Below are positions 42,351 through 54,306 of a stretch of DNA of 64,000 nt, piece by piece. Every line of letters begins with the position of its first letter. Positions within the stretch are counted from its first letter, which is position 1. Origin of the DNA: Selaginella moellendorffii (Eukaryota > Streptophyta > Lycopodiopsida > Selaginellales > Selaginellaceae); contig NW_003314307.1 of NCBI RefSeq assembly GCF_000143415.4, positions 1,232,252 to 1,296,251 of the forward strand, written 5' to 3'. Made by a program: the position numbers and the translations under genes. The notes below the pieces were generated by a model, which had not been told where the DNA came from, made no database searches, and saw only the letters and a list, made by a program, of their open reading frames with translations.

Positions 42351-43499
42351 CTATCATCCGAGCTGCTGCTCGTCCTTTCTCAAGTAAGCATCCTTCCTCT
42401 ACTCTACTCTAGCACTGATCTAACTCTGCTTTGTCTATTCTTTCAGCTATAGCACTCAGCTCAAGTCCATCAAGGACAACGGTACGAATATATAGGTAGA
42501 ACTCGTCTTCTCTCTCTCTCTTCTCTGTCCCTGTCTCGTTTCTTTCCTCTTGAGTAAATGGTCTCATGTGATTTTCCTCAGTTGTTTTCCAGTATGGGAA
42601 GTGAAGAAGATCTACAGATTCTCGGCTACCTTGGACCTCGAGCCTTGACTATTCACGCGCTGGCTGGCTGTTTGCTCACAGGCCTTGAGGTATAGTAGCA
42701 CACACTCACGCTCTCCGCTGCAGTAACAGGAATCGCCAGGCTCAAAATTCTGCCTTTTCTTTTCCTGCCTCTGGGAGAGCAAAGAGATCGCCCAGTCCAG
42801 ATTCTCACGGAGCAGCAGCAGCAGCAGCAAAATCAATCCAATTCACGAGCGACGAGATCGAAGACAACGAGACGAGAGAGCGCGTGAAGCATCGCTCGAG
42901 AGAAAGAAGCCTTCGATCGAGAAGAGAGAAAAAAAATAATAGAGAGAATTATTTGGTTTCGCGACCCATGAATGAATGAATGGCGTACGGCAGGGGCAAA
43001 CACGTGTCGTACTGATTTGCTTGCTGCATTCCCAACAACACAACATGGTTGTGTGACCCAAAATAGAAACTCTCTCCGGCCACATTGTATTCCAAAATAG
43101 TATCAGCACATATAAGTTATTAAACTCTCCCATTGTTTTTGTGGTGTGGACATTACGTAAGTGTAGTATGTCCTTGTTTGTAAAAGGAAAAGAGAGAGTG
43201 GCAAATTAGCAGTGCCTCTAGCGATCGCCATCCAAAACCAAACTGGCCCGGCGAAACACCCGAGACGAGGAACAAAGAAATGGTGGTATAGTTTTAAAGC
43301 TTTTTTAACTTCATGGAAGGGGACATTGGAAGCGAGGAAACGAGATACGCAATTCAATTCCAAATCGAGTCACAGGCCGCCAGCCTTGTTACTTGGGACA
43401 CACCACAACAACCATGATAATCTGTGCCAAACTTTCTCCCACGGTCAACGGGAGTCAGAGGTGGTCAAACACTCTTTGACTCGACCGCTTCTTCGCGAG
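42351..43499 (-). promoter_or_regulatory. 5' leader and promoter region of the ABI4-like gene
   Basis: No credible ORF. A (GA)n tract in the gene's sense (CTCTCTCTCTCTTCTC on the plus strand, about 42506-42525) and purine-rich runs near 42845-42945 are typical of plant 5' leaders. The right end holds the 3' UTR of the hydrolase gene. Exact transcription start is not visible. Confidence 0.45.
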
Positions 43500-45349
43500 C
43501 TAGAGGCGGTGCTGCTGGAGCCACTCTCTCTCGGACATCGGTCGCAGGAACCCGTGCTTCTTCTCGTTTGCGATGGAGGTGGAAGGGCCACCATAGTTGT
43601 GACCAGGATAGACTCTACAAGGAAGTAGCCAGCCATGGAGATACATGTCAATGGAAACAACGCTACCTTGTGGAATCGGGCAAGGATGCGAGTTTCTTCT
43701 GTAAGCTTGTGTACATGGCCTCGACACTGCAATCTGGAAGATCCAATCTCCCGCAGCTACGTTTTTTGTTTTTTTGGGAAACATAAGAGCGTCGTCTATC
43801 ACATAGAAGAGTCGATTTAGAGTACCTGGAAATGAAGAGAGTATCGCCGGAAAGAAGGATGTCCTCAGCCGGAGCTCTGGACAGCATTGCTTTATCAAAA
43901 CCGGAGAAAGAAGAGGTGAGTGACACGCACCGGTTGATACGAATGCACTGGCTTCCCGGAGTGTGACCCGGTGTGTGTATGAACTCCAGTTTCACGCTTC
44001 CCACCATCACAGTGCTCAAATCCTGAAAAGAATTGGAAATAGACACTCAAAGCACGACGATCACCACTTACATCCAACTCGACTATAGACTGCGCGGGCA
44101 CCTCGTTCTTGGTCTTGATTGTTCCAGCGTCATGCTTGTTGACATAAATCTATAAGACACAAGAAAATGGAAAAGGAAAAGTTAGAACCAACACAAGAAA
44201 TACAATGGCTGTACCGGGAGATTATCTTCGACTGCCAGTTGACGCACTCCCGGCAGCTTGATCATAAGTCGATCGAAAGGAGGCGGAGGGGGGCCTCCAG
44301 TATGATCAAAGTGATAATGAGTAGCTACAGCACCGACCTTTAGCAGAGAAAGAAATTCTTTTAGAATAATCTCCGAAAACAGAATTCACTTACAAGGTTT
44401 ATGTGTTCCGCATCTGCGAAGGCTTTGATTCCCTAGTGGAACTCCAATAAAAAAAAAGGATTTTTTCCACGCATGTAAGGACTTACTTTGACGTCCCATG
44501 CCGGATCGACCACTACAGCCTCGCGAGTTTTCGCATCGCCAACCAAATAGACGTAGTTTTGCATCTGAGCTCCAGCGTTGAAAATCTGAAGTAAACATCT
44601 CAATGTGGCGAGCTATACTTTGAGCAGCAAAAAATAAGCCTCACTCACCTGCGTTTCTATTATATTCCCGGGGTTTAGACAGAAATCTCTTCCCGCTAGA
44701 AGCTAGAAAAAAAGTGGTCTTGTATCAGTCAAAAGAAATAAGTAAACTCCAGCGAAAAATCATACCTGTCGAAAGTAGAAGTTCCCATTTACAGCTTCAC
44801 GCGTGAGACGGAGTTTTCTACCGATGGTTTCATCTGCTGGAGACTGCAAGCTACACAGATAAAGATAAAACGAAAAACTCGAAAGCAACAAGGAAAAGAG
44901 AGCGAGATCGTACCAGTTGAGCTGCTTGTGCATATGCTTCCTCCGCACGACCGTAATCCCGCATCGCAAAGTAAACTTCCCCGCATCGAAAGTGAGCCTA
45001 CATGTAAAGAGGAAAGAAAAAAAACTTTCATCACATTTTCTCCAAGGATCCAAAGAGCCGCTTACTTTGCTCCATTTGCTGTTTGCATGCACGGATTTAA
45101 TTGCTTCATCCAAGGCCTAGTTGGATTGCAGATGATCGCATTTAAAGTTATGATTGATCGTTTCAATACCTCGATCAGTTGCCCCAGCTTGAGGTGCGCA
45201 AACGAGCAGTTGCTGTGCAAGGCCGCCAGATCATCCGCTCTCGCTGGATCCGCCACGGCAATCGCGATCGCCTGCTTGTAGTGATCTAGAGCTTGGGCGA
45301 AATCGCCCGCCTTGACCGCCTCGTTCCCCTTGCCTTTAGCCTCCTCCAT
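43500..45349 (-). CDS. TPR-metallo-beta-lactamase fold hydrolase (glyoxalase II-like), 13 exons
   Basis: Phase-consistent exons: 45170-45349, 45066-45116, 44914-44997, 44766-44843, 44649-44702, 44487-44585, 44394-44432, 44215-44337, 44072-44149, 43931-44022, 43826-43876, 43667-43758 and 43500-43614. The product is about 378 residues and introns are about 49-69 bp. The N-terminus (KGNEAVKAGDFAQALDHYKQAI) and following exons form TPR-like helices. The hydrolase part has THYHFDHTGG (HxHxDH), HTPGHTPGS, LLSGDTLF, CGRLDLPD and YPGHNYGG, so all expected metal ligands are present. Substrate is unknown; thioester or glyoxalase II-like hydrolysis is the family expectation. The TPR part suggests a protein partner. 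One 54-bp intron (43877-43930) has no stop in frame. Confidence 0.85.
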
Positions 45350-46989
45350 CTCCGTAACCTAAACACTGTTGACTATCATTGACTAGTGCCAAATTTGATT
45401 TGCTTGTACTACATATTCTAAAATTGGTGCCATGCTACATAAATGTGACAAATAGGCTGCAATGGATGGCGCCACATTACAATCAAGCTTAAGGTGGTCA
45501 GAGTTTTATTGAAGCAGATGGATAGTATTGCATAGGAATATAACCTGATGAAAAAACAAGATCAAATGTCAAAACTGGTGTTGACCTAATTAAAAGGTTT
45601 GTAAAAGGAGTTAGGCCTCAAATTTGTACCCTGAAAAGCCCTGCAAAGGCATGTTTATCTTGCATTTGAGGATTGCCATGCTACTTGAAGGGTAGGGTTT
45701 GCCACGTGGCATACATTTTGAGGACAAATTCAAAATATTTTAGCCCTATCAAAGCATATTATCTTATTAATATTGATATGTAGGGCTTGGCTGAAATGGA
45801 AACAAATAAAAAAATGTTGATCACGAATCATTGTCAAAGCTTACATAGAAAGAAATCTTATTAAACCAATAGATGGGAAAAAATGGAAAAGAATTTGCCA
45901 ACAAAAAATGGGTTAATGGTTTTCAGAGATGATATTTCCATGATAGATATATATTATAATTTGATGGAACTGTGAAAAATCAGCTTCTTGAAATTTTTAA
46001 ACACTTGTTTGTGCTAAACATGGATTTTCTTGTCAAAATCAACTAAAAACTACTTCAAGATGCTCTCTACTTTAGATAATTTTATGTTCTTCTATTTAAA
46101 TGGTGATGATGACTACAATAAGATTAACTAGGGGCATGTTAATGATAAATGGCATCAAAAAGAGAGAAGGATTTTGTGTGATCGAACTAGTTGTATTAGA
46201 AGCATTTTATATATATAAATATCTATATATTAGGAAGTATAAGTTAAATTTTTATCTTGCACAATAAAGGACAATTGTAATATTCACCTTTCCTATTGCA
46301 AGGCAAAATAAATTGCCTTGTAAAATGTAACACTTAACTACCTTCCAAATTTAAAGCTTGCAAAGAGTCTGATGTAGTTAGGCGACATCTTTGGGTAACA
46401 CATACTTTGGGAATGATTAAATCCAAAACTTGTAATGAGCAATAAGTTGCCTAACCTGTCACAAGGCTTATTGCAAGAGTATGGCTTCAATTTAGTTTAT
46501 GGCCAATCTTGAGCCTTCAAAGCTATTTCCAGCTTGTAGCACAAGGCTATGATTAAGAAGAAACTCAAAAACACAAATGAAGCACCAATTATATTTTTTT
46601 GTTTCAATAAAAAATACAAAACTTAGATCTTCTTGGTTGGAAAATATTTCATAACAATATATGCAAAAACATATATTTATTGATTAAATGCCGTATAATA
46701 TAATATTATGAAACTTTAATCAATATATCACTTAAGCATATATATTTTGATTGAAATTACTTGATCTTAATAATTATTCTCTAAGACTCTTTTGAACTAT
46801 TTTTCTTGAAAGTGCATCAAATGTTTAGTGTCCCTTAAGAACCAATAACATCGTACCCACTAAAAACTAGGTGGGGCTATCTTTATGGTGCTTATATCTT
46901 TTAACATTTACAATAGAGAATGAAGATTAACTCTATTACACAATGCAAATATAAAGTGCTCAAACTTAAGATGAAGAAGTGGTTCATAA

Positions 46990-47090
46990 TTTTTCCCAAT
47001 CCCCCTTCCCGGATTAGACTGGACCTAATGTTCGGCTACACTCCCTGCAGGCATAAGTAGCCAAGCACACTAAGCCTCCAATCTTAAATT
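46990..47090 (-). repeat. LTR fragment inserted in copy A only
   Basis: CCCAATCCCCCTTCCCGG, GGCTACACTCCCTGCAGGC and CACTAAGCCTCC are the reverse complement of part of the 17460-18247 LTR. Copy B lacks it at the matching place (near 59630). Confidence 0.7.
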
Positions 47091-48682
47091 TTTATCATAC
47101 TCATCTATCATAAGTTAAACTTTTTATTTCCAGAAGTTAAACCATTGTTTACTTGGATAATTTCACCATCAAATGTCCATTATAAAAAGAAGAGGATTTC
47201 CACTTTGATCACTTTTAAAGAAATTAATACCTTTTATAGAACCTATATTTAATCCAAAATAACTAGGTAGTATTGGAAAAAGTCATAGTCAATCCTTATA
47301 TCTAAAAATACAACTCAAATCTCTGCACAAACGTATATATGATCTAATACAATAAGAATAAATATTCCCAAACTTATTGGTAGAATAATATCATAGGATA
47401 TCCATTATAATGCTTTAGCAAATCCAAATTCAAGCTTAAATTACCTAGTTTACAATAGCACTTTATGCTTCTTAATACAATTATTCTTAAAGCACATTTT
47501 TTAATAAAATTTTGAAGTAGTTAATGCAAGTTAGTGCAGGCACAATACTAGAGCTAAATTGCCATGGACACATATCAAGTTTAGAGCTTAGTTAAATTTC
47601 ATCCTAATCAGTATAATGGTTTTTATTCAAGTATTACTTTAGAGGTAAGGAATTTGATACCCTTAAAATCTTATAATACTCTAAATCACAAAAAGGTTTT
47701 ATTTTATTTTATATAGAGTTTTTATGAGAAAGATTAGATGCTACAATCCTTCAGTTTGTGCTTATGTTTGATAACAATAGATGGTTTTGGTGTTAAATAT
47801 TAGTTTTAGGAGGATATGTGTCAAAGAAGAGTTTGCTGATAGCCAAGTTGTGAGATGAGTTTATTGTTATGGAAAAAACATTATTACTGTGACAAGCTTT
47901 TCTTTAGTGACTTCCAAAACAAATTCTAATTTAGAGACAATTGCAAGATATAACATATTTTTTGCCAGCATTTTGTAGTTCATATTTATGGATTACTTTC
48001 ATGGTAAGAGAAAATTTAACTAGCTTTATTAATGTTAAATAGATTATATATGGGGAAATTGATGGGTACTATCTTCATGAGACTCCTAGTTTGTGACTAA
48101 TGCTAGTCATGGTAGGGATGGTGGACACAATTATAAATAAGGTCATGGACGAGGAAGAGGAGGTTATGGTTGTGGTTCATAAGGATACTCATTAATAATG
48201 AGCTAAATTGTTATATTGAATAAAATTGATAGTAGTGTATAGAATTTTAGACCATATTTGTTAAGAAATAAATCATAACCATCAAACATTAAAAACTCTG
48301 AATCGATCATATAAAAATAATATCTCTAAAGTACCATTTATTTTTCTGACAAAACACAACTCTTGCATCTTTAATAACGAAAGTGTTTTATAGGTCTAAG
48401 TTGTTAAGGCACTTATTATCTTTCTAAAGAATATCCATCTTTACTGTCTGTTTCATTGGAATATATATATATCTTTACCCCTTCGCAAGCTCTAAATTTT
48501 GGATAATATAGTTAAAAAATAATAATTTAGATATTGAACTAATACATCTGTTTTACACTTATTTGGATTTACCAAAATACAAATAAGCATTTAGATGGAT
48601 ATCCCACAATATTATACCAATGAGATTGGCCTAATTATAACATAAAATAGTATTAAGGAGTTTATAAAATTATATACTTATC

Positions 48683-49705
48683 ATGAGAATGAATTTTTTT
48701 CTTATATACATTTTTTTCATTTTAAATTCATTAATATTTGTATTGTCACCACCTCCTACTCCAGCTACTGACCCTAGTGTGGTTTATATTAGAAATCCCT
48801 TTGTTCTTAATGTAAATATATTCAGGCGCACTTTAAGGCATACTTTATTGTATATTTACTCAAGGTTTCAAGATGGCCAAACATATCCCCCATCATTACA
48901 AACTTTGATCATCATCTTTCGTAGATCAAGGATTAGGATGACTGTAAATTTATATATTTTAGCTCCTGGAGTCACTGGTCCAGAGAGTCTTGTATCACAT
49001 ACTTGCACAACTGATCCAACAAGCCGATTTGGTTATCAAGGTCCTGAAATTAGAATAATTTTTGAAAGAATTGTAACCTCTATTGTTGACTATGCTGCAT
49101 CAGACCCTCATCGTATATCTTTTTGTGCAGAAATTCGAGTTGTATTTTTAAATCTTATGATTGACTATACCTTCTCTGCAATGCTTCCTCATGATTTATT
49201 AATGCATATCAATTCTACTGATAAACCAATATCTATAATTCCAATAAAAAAAGTAATTCCTTTGCAAATAAAGGATGTCTATAGTGAAAATTGTTGGGCA
49301 TTTTCAACTGTACTTGTTGGGCAAAATGCTGATATAGTTGGCTCAACTATTGATATTAACAATAGTATAACTTCAGGAAATAGAAAATTTAAACTAACCT
49401 TAGATAATAATTGCAAGCTAGTGCTATATAGGATTGGCTATAACACTATCCTTTGGACTAGTAAACATAACTTTAAACCTGTTCAAAATTGTTATGCACA
49501 TTTGCAAAAGGATGGTAATTTTGTGATTAAAGAAGATAATACATATCTACAACCTAAAGATGATAATAACAAATTTATTTATTGGGCTAGTAATATTTAT
49601 TGCAAACCACAACCTTCATGTGAGATCACAACAACACTAGTTATTACAAACTATGGTAATGTTATTATTTATTGGAAAGGAAGGGTCTTTTGGAAAGCTC
49701 TTTAA
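48683..49705 (+). CDS. Secreted protein: unknown/possible RIP-like domain plus bulb-type (GNA) lectin domain, copy A
   Basis: Intronless, 340 codons from ATG at 48683. Residues about 1-28 form a hydrophobic signal peptide. Residues about 232-340 resemble a bulb-type mannose-binding lectin: LTLDNNCKLVLY, ILWTS, AHLQKDGNFVI, IYWAS, LVITNYGNVIIYW are the repeated strands, with the QxDxNxVxY sites mostly degenerate. Residues about 34-215 are not securely recognised. MTVNLYILA, a FCAEIRVVF helix and SENCWAFSTV fall in the order of conserved parts of ribosome-inactivating proteins, but the Glu/Arg spacing is not standard and the Glu150-Trp205 distance is longer than usual. A RIP-like fold is a hypothesis. 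The protein would be exported. A paralogue with about 20 changes is at 61387. Confidence 0.7.
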   Translation: MRMNFFLIYIFFILNSLIFVLSPPPTPATDPSVVYIRNPFVLNVNIFRRTLRHTLLYIYSRFQDGQTYPPSLQTLIIIFRRSRIRMTVNLYILAPGVTGPESLVSHTCTTDPTSRFGYQGPEIRIIFERIVTSIVDYAASDPHRISFCAEIRVVFLNLMIDYTFSAMLPHDLLMHINSTDKPISIIPIKKVIPLQIKDVYSENCWAFSTVLVGQNADIVGSTIDINNSITSGNRKFKLTLDNNCKLVLYRIGYNTILWTSKHNFKPVQNCYAHLQKDGNFVIKEDNTYLQPKDDNNKFIYWASNIYCKPQPSCEITTTLVITNYGNVIIYWKGRVFWKAL

Positions 49706-49811
49706 ATTACTAATTTAAAAATTATTAACTTGAATAAATTTTTTATTAGAAAATTAAATATTATGAAATTCATTTAAAACACTTCTAAGACTTTCATCAT
49801 TAAACAGTAAG

Positions 49812-51073
49812 GAATGCCACATGGCCATGGCCTACTCTATACCCTTCTGACCCAATTCAATTGCAAGTCACTCATTTTTTTTGTCATGACTTCCACTATA
49901 TCCTCCTTTATTTTCTTCATCTCTGCTTGGATGTCCACTATAGTTGGCATTAGATTTGGAATTGCACTTGTTGAAACTTGCCATTGTCACTGTTGTTAGC
50001 AGCTATAGTCCATCATCCCAAGGCTTGTTCCAAATACTCCAAAAGGCTGTTGTCCAGTAGGCATTGGTTGCTACAGCAAGGACCTCCCATCATAGAATTC
50101 ATCATTCCATCACTGAAAGCTCCCAATCCAGGATTACTATAGTGGCATTTCATCTTGAGCTACACTTGCTCCCATGTTCCCACAAGACAAATTGCATAGG
50201 CCAAAGTTTGTGGATTATGGCATGAGACATGAAAGTTAACTGCATGAGGCAAGTCATTTATGTAGTATTGTGCTTGCTCCTCTTCTGTTAGCTATGGTTG
50301 CTTCTTGAGGATCAATCCCTTGAACCTTAATGTATAGCTTTGTAAACTCTCACCCGGCAAAATTTGGAAATGACTCAAATCACTTATGAGTCGTTGTGAA
50401 AAGCTTATTAGCTAGAAGGTAGTTAAAAAGGATGCCCTCAACACTACCCAATCTATTGCTGCTGGAACTTGAGCCATTCATTCTTCAACTACGCCCTGTA
50501 ACGTGGCTGGAAAAAGTTTCCTATGATTTGTTGCATTTGCCTCATCATTTGCTATGGATGTATTCTTGAACGCTATCATGTGGGCATCTAGATTTCCTAT
50601 ACTATTAAAGATGGTATACTTCATTTTTATCATTGCCATACTCCCTATTTGTTGCTGTTGAGGTTGTTGTACTTGTTGAATTGGTGGCTGCTACTACTGC
50701 TCTATTGGTTGTTGCTGTAGTAGTGACAACTGGAACTCTTGCCACTCATCTTCTTGTTCCTGATTGTTCTCTTGCTTGCTGATAAGATTGCTTGGCTGAG
50801 GATTTGCACTCCTTGCTTTTGGACTCTTAAGATCATAAACCAATGGTGGATTTCTCACAAGAATTCTCACCTCTCTCTCACATCTTTGCTTTGTTTGTCT
50901 TTCCTCTTGCTCTTGCGCTTGTACAAGTCTTGCCAAGTACTTTTAACTTCTTTGGCTCATACGCCAGGAAGGAACAGCCTTGATCTAGTGAGGGTAGCCT
51001 AGCTTCTTCTAGTGCTCACCCTTCTACCACAATCTTCATGCTTGCTTTGCTTCCTTGGCAGTGCACCAAAAGA
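49812..51073 (-). pseudogene. Decayed gag remnant of the same family as the young element
   Basis: On the minus strand about 50150-50640 aligns with the young element's gag (pieces around 15300-15790), but with many stops. A charged stretch at 50694-50936 corresponds to its N-terminus. The PBS (about 51057-51073, minus strand TTTTGGTGCACTGCC) is the same non-Met type. It begins exactly where copy A of the duplication ends. Confidence 0.65.
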
Positions 51074-51985
51074 TGTCGCTCCTCGCAACAACACTCTAAC
51101 GAAGTGGATAATCATTGCTGCCTAGTCTCGTCCCTAGCCTCTTCGGCAACCTCTGTTACAACCTTTGCCAACATCCTAACCCAAGGCTGCCCACAGGTTG
51201 GACAACTCACATAGATTGGTTGATCTTGAGTGATTCTTGTTATGATGCACTCCTCAAACAACTGTAGTTGCTGCTGCATTGCCAACCTCCACTCCACGTG
51301 CTCCAAAGCTGTTGGATGAGGCATCCTTCCAAGAACCTTCTCTTTTATTTCACTGCCTCACTTCTACACACATGTTATGCCCGGAAATTGGTTGTTTGCC
51401 CTCTTTTCAACCTCTGGCACCAAGGGTAACATCCTGTTTTCAGCCAAATATTTCCTTATTCCCTCACTATAACCAAAAAAAGAAGGAAAAACTCCCGACT
51501 TCAACCAAGTCTTATTCTTGAGCTGGCTTTGGCCCTCAACAATAGGCTCAAAGGGTGGAATGTTAGTAGTGCTAGAGGCCAACAATTGTAGCACTATGAC
51601 AGTTATACAACATTTTTGTTTTATTACATTCTTTTATTCAGTTTCTCTATGTTGATTCCATTTACATAAGCTTAGGTGTAATCAAACTTTTTTGCCCAAA
51701 CATCATAAAACAAAGAAGAGTGAAGTAGAACCATATTAAAGTTTTTTTTTGTCACTCTTTTTTGTAAATCAACAGATAAGTTACGCTAACATATTTCATT
51801 GATAGACATAATTTCTACACATTCAGTAGGAAACCATTGAGTCCAACATAGAGTTTCATTAGAGAAAAAAAATTTTATTCACCATAAAATTGAAATGCAA
51901 ATGTGAACACTATGGCTAAGTAGAAAAGAAGTCCCATGACACTAGCCACCACCATGCCCCCTCATAAAGCCGCTATGGCCAAGTA
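51074..51985. other. Probable LTR remnant and AT-rich spacer
   Basis: It starts TGTCGCTCC next to the PBS, so it is likely the 5' LTR of the gag remnant. A 70-codon minus-strand ORF at 51112-51324 has a CPTCGQPW motif, too little to call a gene. The rest is featureless. Confidence 0.4.
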
Positions 51986-52450
51986 AGGCTAATGTAAACC
52001 ATACCATTATCTATATTGAAATCATGAACAACAACACTATCTTTATTAAAAACTATATTATGTTCCAACCTTAGAATAATGCTTAAAATAATTATATGTT
52101 ATCTATATTAAAAACAATATTGTGTTTCACATATAATGTGCCATAACATTATCTATATTAGAAATCAGATTGTGTCCTAGTTTTAAAATTGTGCTTGAGA
52201 TAATCATATGTTATCTACATTAAAGACCATATTGTGTTCCAATTTTGTATTACATATATCATCAAATAGATTATATTCTGTTTTTAAAATATAAAGAGAA
52301 CAATATTTTTTCTACATTAAAAAACAAATTAATTTATAGTTTAAGAATAATACTTCAGTGAATCATATGTTATCTACAGACTGATTTATAGTTGCATAAT
52401 AGGATTCATAGAATCAAATGTTATGTATATTGATAACTTGATTCAGTTCC
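51986..52450 (+). repeat. Degenerate tandem repeat of ~90-100-bp units
   Basis: Units carry ATCATATGTTATCTA.ATTAAA and (C/A)ATATTGTGTTCC in the same order at least four times. Very AT-rich and non-coding. Confidence 0.6.
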
Positions 52451-53024
52451 AGTTTCATAACTATACTTTGGAGAGAATTATGTCAGAACACATATATGTA
52501 TACTATAGTAATTATAAGACTTTGATCCCAAATCAATGTACTCTTGCAAGGGAATCTTGCAACCTCACATGGTTGAAAAAGAATATTCACCTATTTCATT
52601 TTATTCAATTTTTGTGAGAGTTATGTGAAAAACCATATAGAAAAATAAAAAACCATATATGTCATATTGACGGGTGTGCTGTGGACAAAGCAAAAAGTCC
52701 ACAATGTCATGCACGCTCCCATGCATCCTGCACCATTACAAGATACACACATGTAGACTCATAGTTCTCCTTGCTGCAGTCCTTCTACAGCTCAATCTGA
52801 CAAGTCACAAAAACCAATTATGTTTTCAATTGTCTCCCTATCATATTGCATAGCATTGAGAAACAAAAGATTGGCTTAAGACATTGAGAAGCAAGAGTCA
52901 CAACTTTTCCTAAAACCACAAACCTCATTTATGAATTGGAAAAATATATCTGGCTTCTCAAGGAAAGTTTTGAGTGATGCCCTGATTTGTCCTAATGAGC
53001 ACATGACATAGGGAAACAAATAAA
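52451..53024. other. AT-rich spacer
   Basis: No ORF, RNA gene or repeat that I can support. Confidence 0.4.
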
Positions 53025-53426
53025 TCAACGAGATATCTGATTCTTGGATGGCTTCTCTTTTCTGCCGCCAACTGTGATCTGTCTACAGCTTTCTCTATTT
53101 GAAACAAGAAGCCAAAGTCTCCTCCTAAGACTGAATCTAATGCTGCTCTTTTCGCCATATGGTGGACGCTTTGGCCTAAAGATAAGGTTCTCAAGGGCCT
53201 TATCAGCCACAACACTAACCATCACTGACTGCTTGAAAACATCATCCATGGAAGGATATCCTACTATATCTTGACCCTCTAACAGGTACTCCAATTGTAA
53301 CCTTTTCCATGGCAGCCAGAGACAATGCTTCCACCACACACTTTTTTCATTTAACACTTTTGCTAGTGGAAGTGGCATTGAGTTTTCCTTGAAGCTTATT
53401 TGCCATGTCATTTTTCTACCCCACAA
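53025..53426 (-). CDS. Unrecognised 133-codon ORF (possibly a gene fragment)
   Basis: The longest ORF in this stretch. It contains KALENLIFRPKRPPYGEK, which vaguely recalls the FxPPxPPY start of some alpha/beta hydrolases, followed by an Arg-rich segment. There are no catalytic motifs. It may be a fragment of a degraded gene or chance. I do not assign a function. Confidence 0.25.
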   Translation of the reverse strand: MWGRKMTWQISFKENSMPLPLAKVLNEKSVWWKHCLWLPWKRLQLEYLLEGQDIVGYPSMDDVFKQSVMVSVVADKALENLIFRPKRPPYGEKSSIRFSLRRRLWLLVSNRESCRQITVGGRKEKPSKNQISR

Positions 53427-53735
53427 TGGCCGAACAAGAAGCCACCACTTGATTAGTGGGCAAGCTTACATTTGACAGTCTTAGGGTGACGTCACAGTAT
53501 ACTTATATAACAATTTTTTACTTGCTTGAAGGGAACTGACTTAGATGTATTGCAATGTGGCCCCATGATCATGAGCTTACCCAGCAGCCCTTGTGACAAG
53601 GTTCTATGGGATGTAGATGCAAGCTTGAGGCAGTGCACACTTATTGTAAGTTCCAGCCAATTATGATGTTTGAGATTGAGAGCTTCGGGCCTCTCCAGAG
53701 TCAAGCATGTTAGTGTGTGCATCACTAGCAGATTG

Positions 53736-54074
53736 CTAAGTTGAAGAGGCCAGTCGACTGACTGAGTATACTAGAGGTGGTGTGGCCGCTCGAGTGCCAA
53801 GTATAAACGGTGTACATATCACTTGATTGTGTGCAAAGCAGGTGAAGGCTGAACTGATATGGTTGCCGCTCATTTCCAACTTGATCTGACCATAGGTGTG
53901 CGCTGAATCAGGAGTGTTGTTAAGGTCAGTGGGTAGCTCACGGTGGAAACCCGTGCGAGGATTGCAGACGGCCACATGCACGCGTGGCCAATCTGGCACG
54001 TAGTCGTTTATGTCTCCTCCATGAATGCCACACACGAGGCCGCAGGAGCATGAGGCCACAGGAACGTAGCCCAC
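53736..54074 (-). pseudogene. F-box-associated (kelch-like) domain fragment
   Basis: The 112-codon frame reads VPVASCSCGLVCGIHGG and VHVAVCNPRTGFHRELP, matching the pattern ASxxGLxC ... VCNPxTxxWxxLP of plant F-box proteins. No F-box is found upstream and the frame starts mid-domain, so this is probably a truncated relic. F-box proteins recruit substrates to SCF ubiquitin ligases. Confidence 0.5.
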
Positions 54075-54306
54075 GGCAATAACCTGTTTGTCACCACTTC
54101 TACCAGGTCCACCTAAGAAACAAGAATCCTTTCTAAGGCAAGACGAAGGTGGTGAAGCTCCTGCGTGGCATGCCGCTGTGATGATTCAATGAAGCTGAAG
54201 AAGATGACGGGGAGGCATAATTATAAGGTTTGGGTTTCAGTGTGGGAGCCCTAAATTTTGAGCAAGATTTCCATCCTTATAACATGTCTAGGTCCAAGAG
54301 AAGAGA

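Larger units (their letters stand above)
45327..49811 (+). repeat. Segmental duplication, copy A
   Basis: It matches copy B (55250-55375 plus 58191-62521) in the same orientation over about 4.3 kb. It begins at the 5' end of the hydrolase gene and ends just after TCATCATTAAACAGTAA. Apart from the lectin gene it is AT-rich with no other ORF. Differences include a ~100-bp LTR piece at about 46990-47090 found only here. Confidence 0.85.

Noticed and set aside
42612-43133. Minus-strand ORFs upstream of the ABI4-like gene
   Set aside because: Short, low-complexity and in a purine-rich leader; no homology seen.
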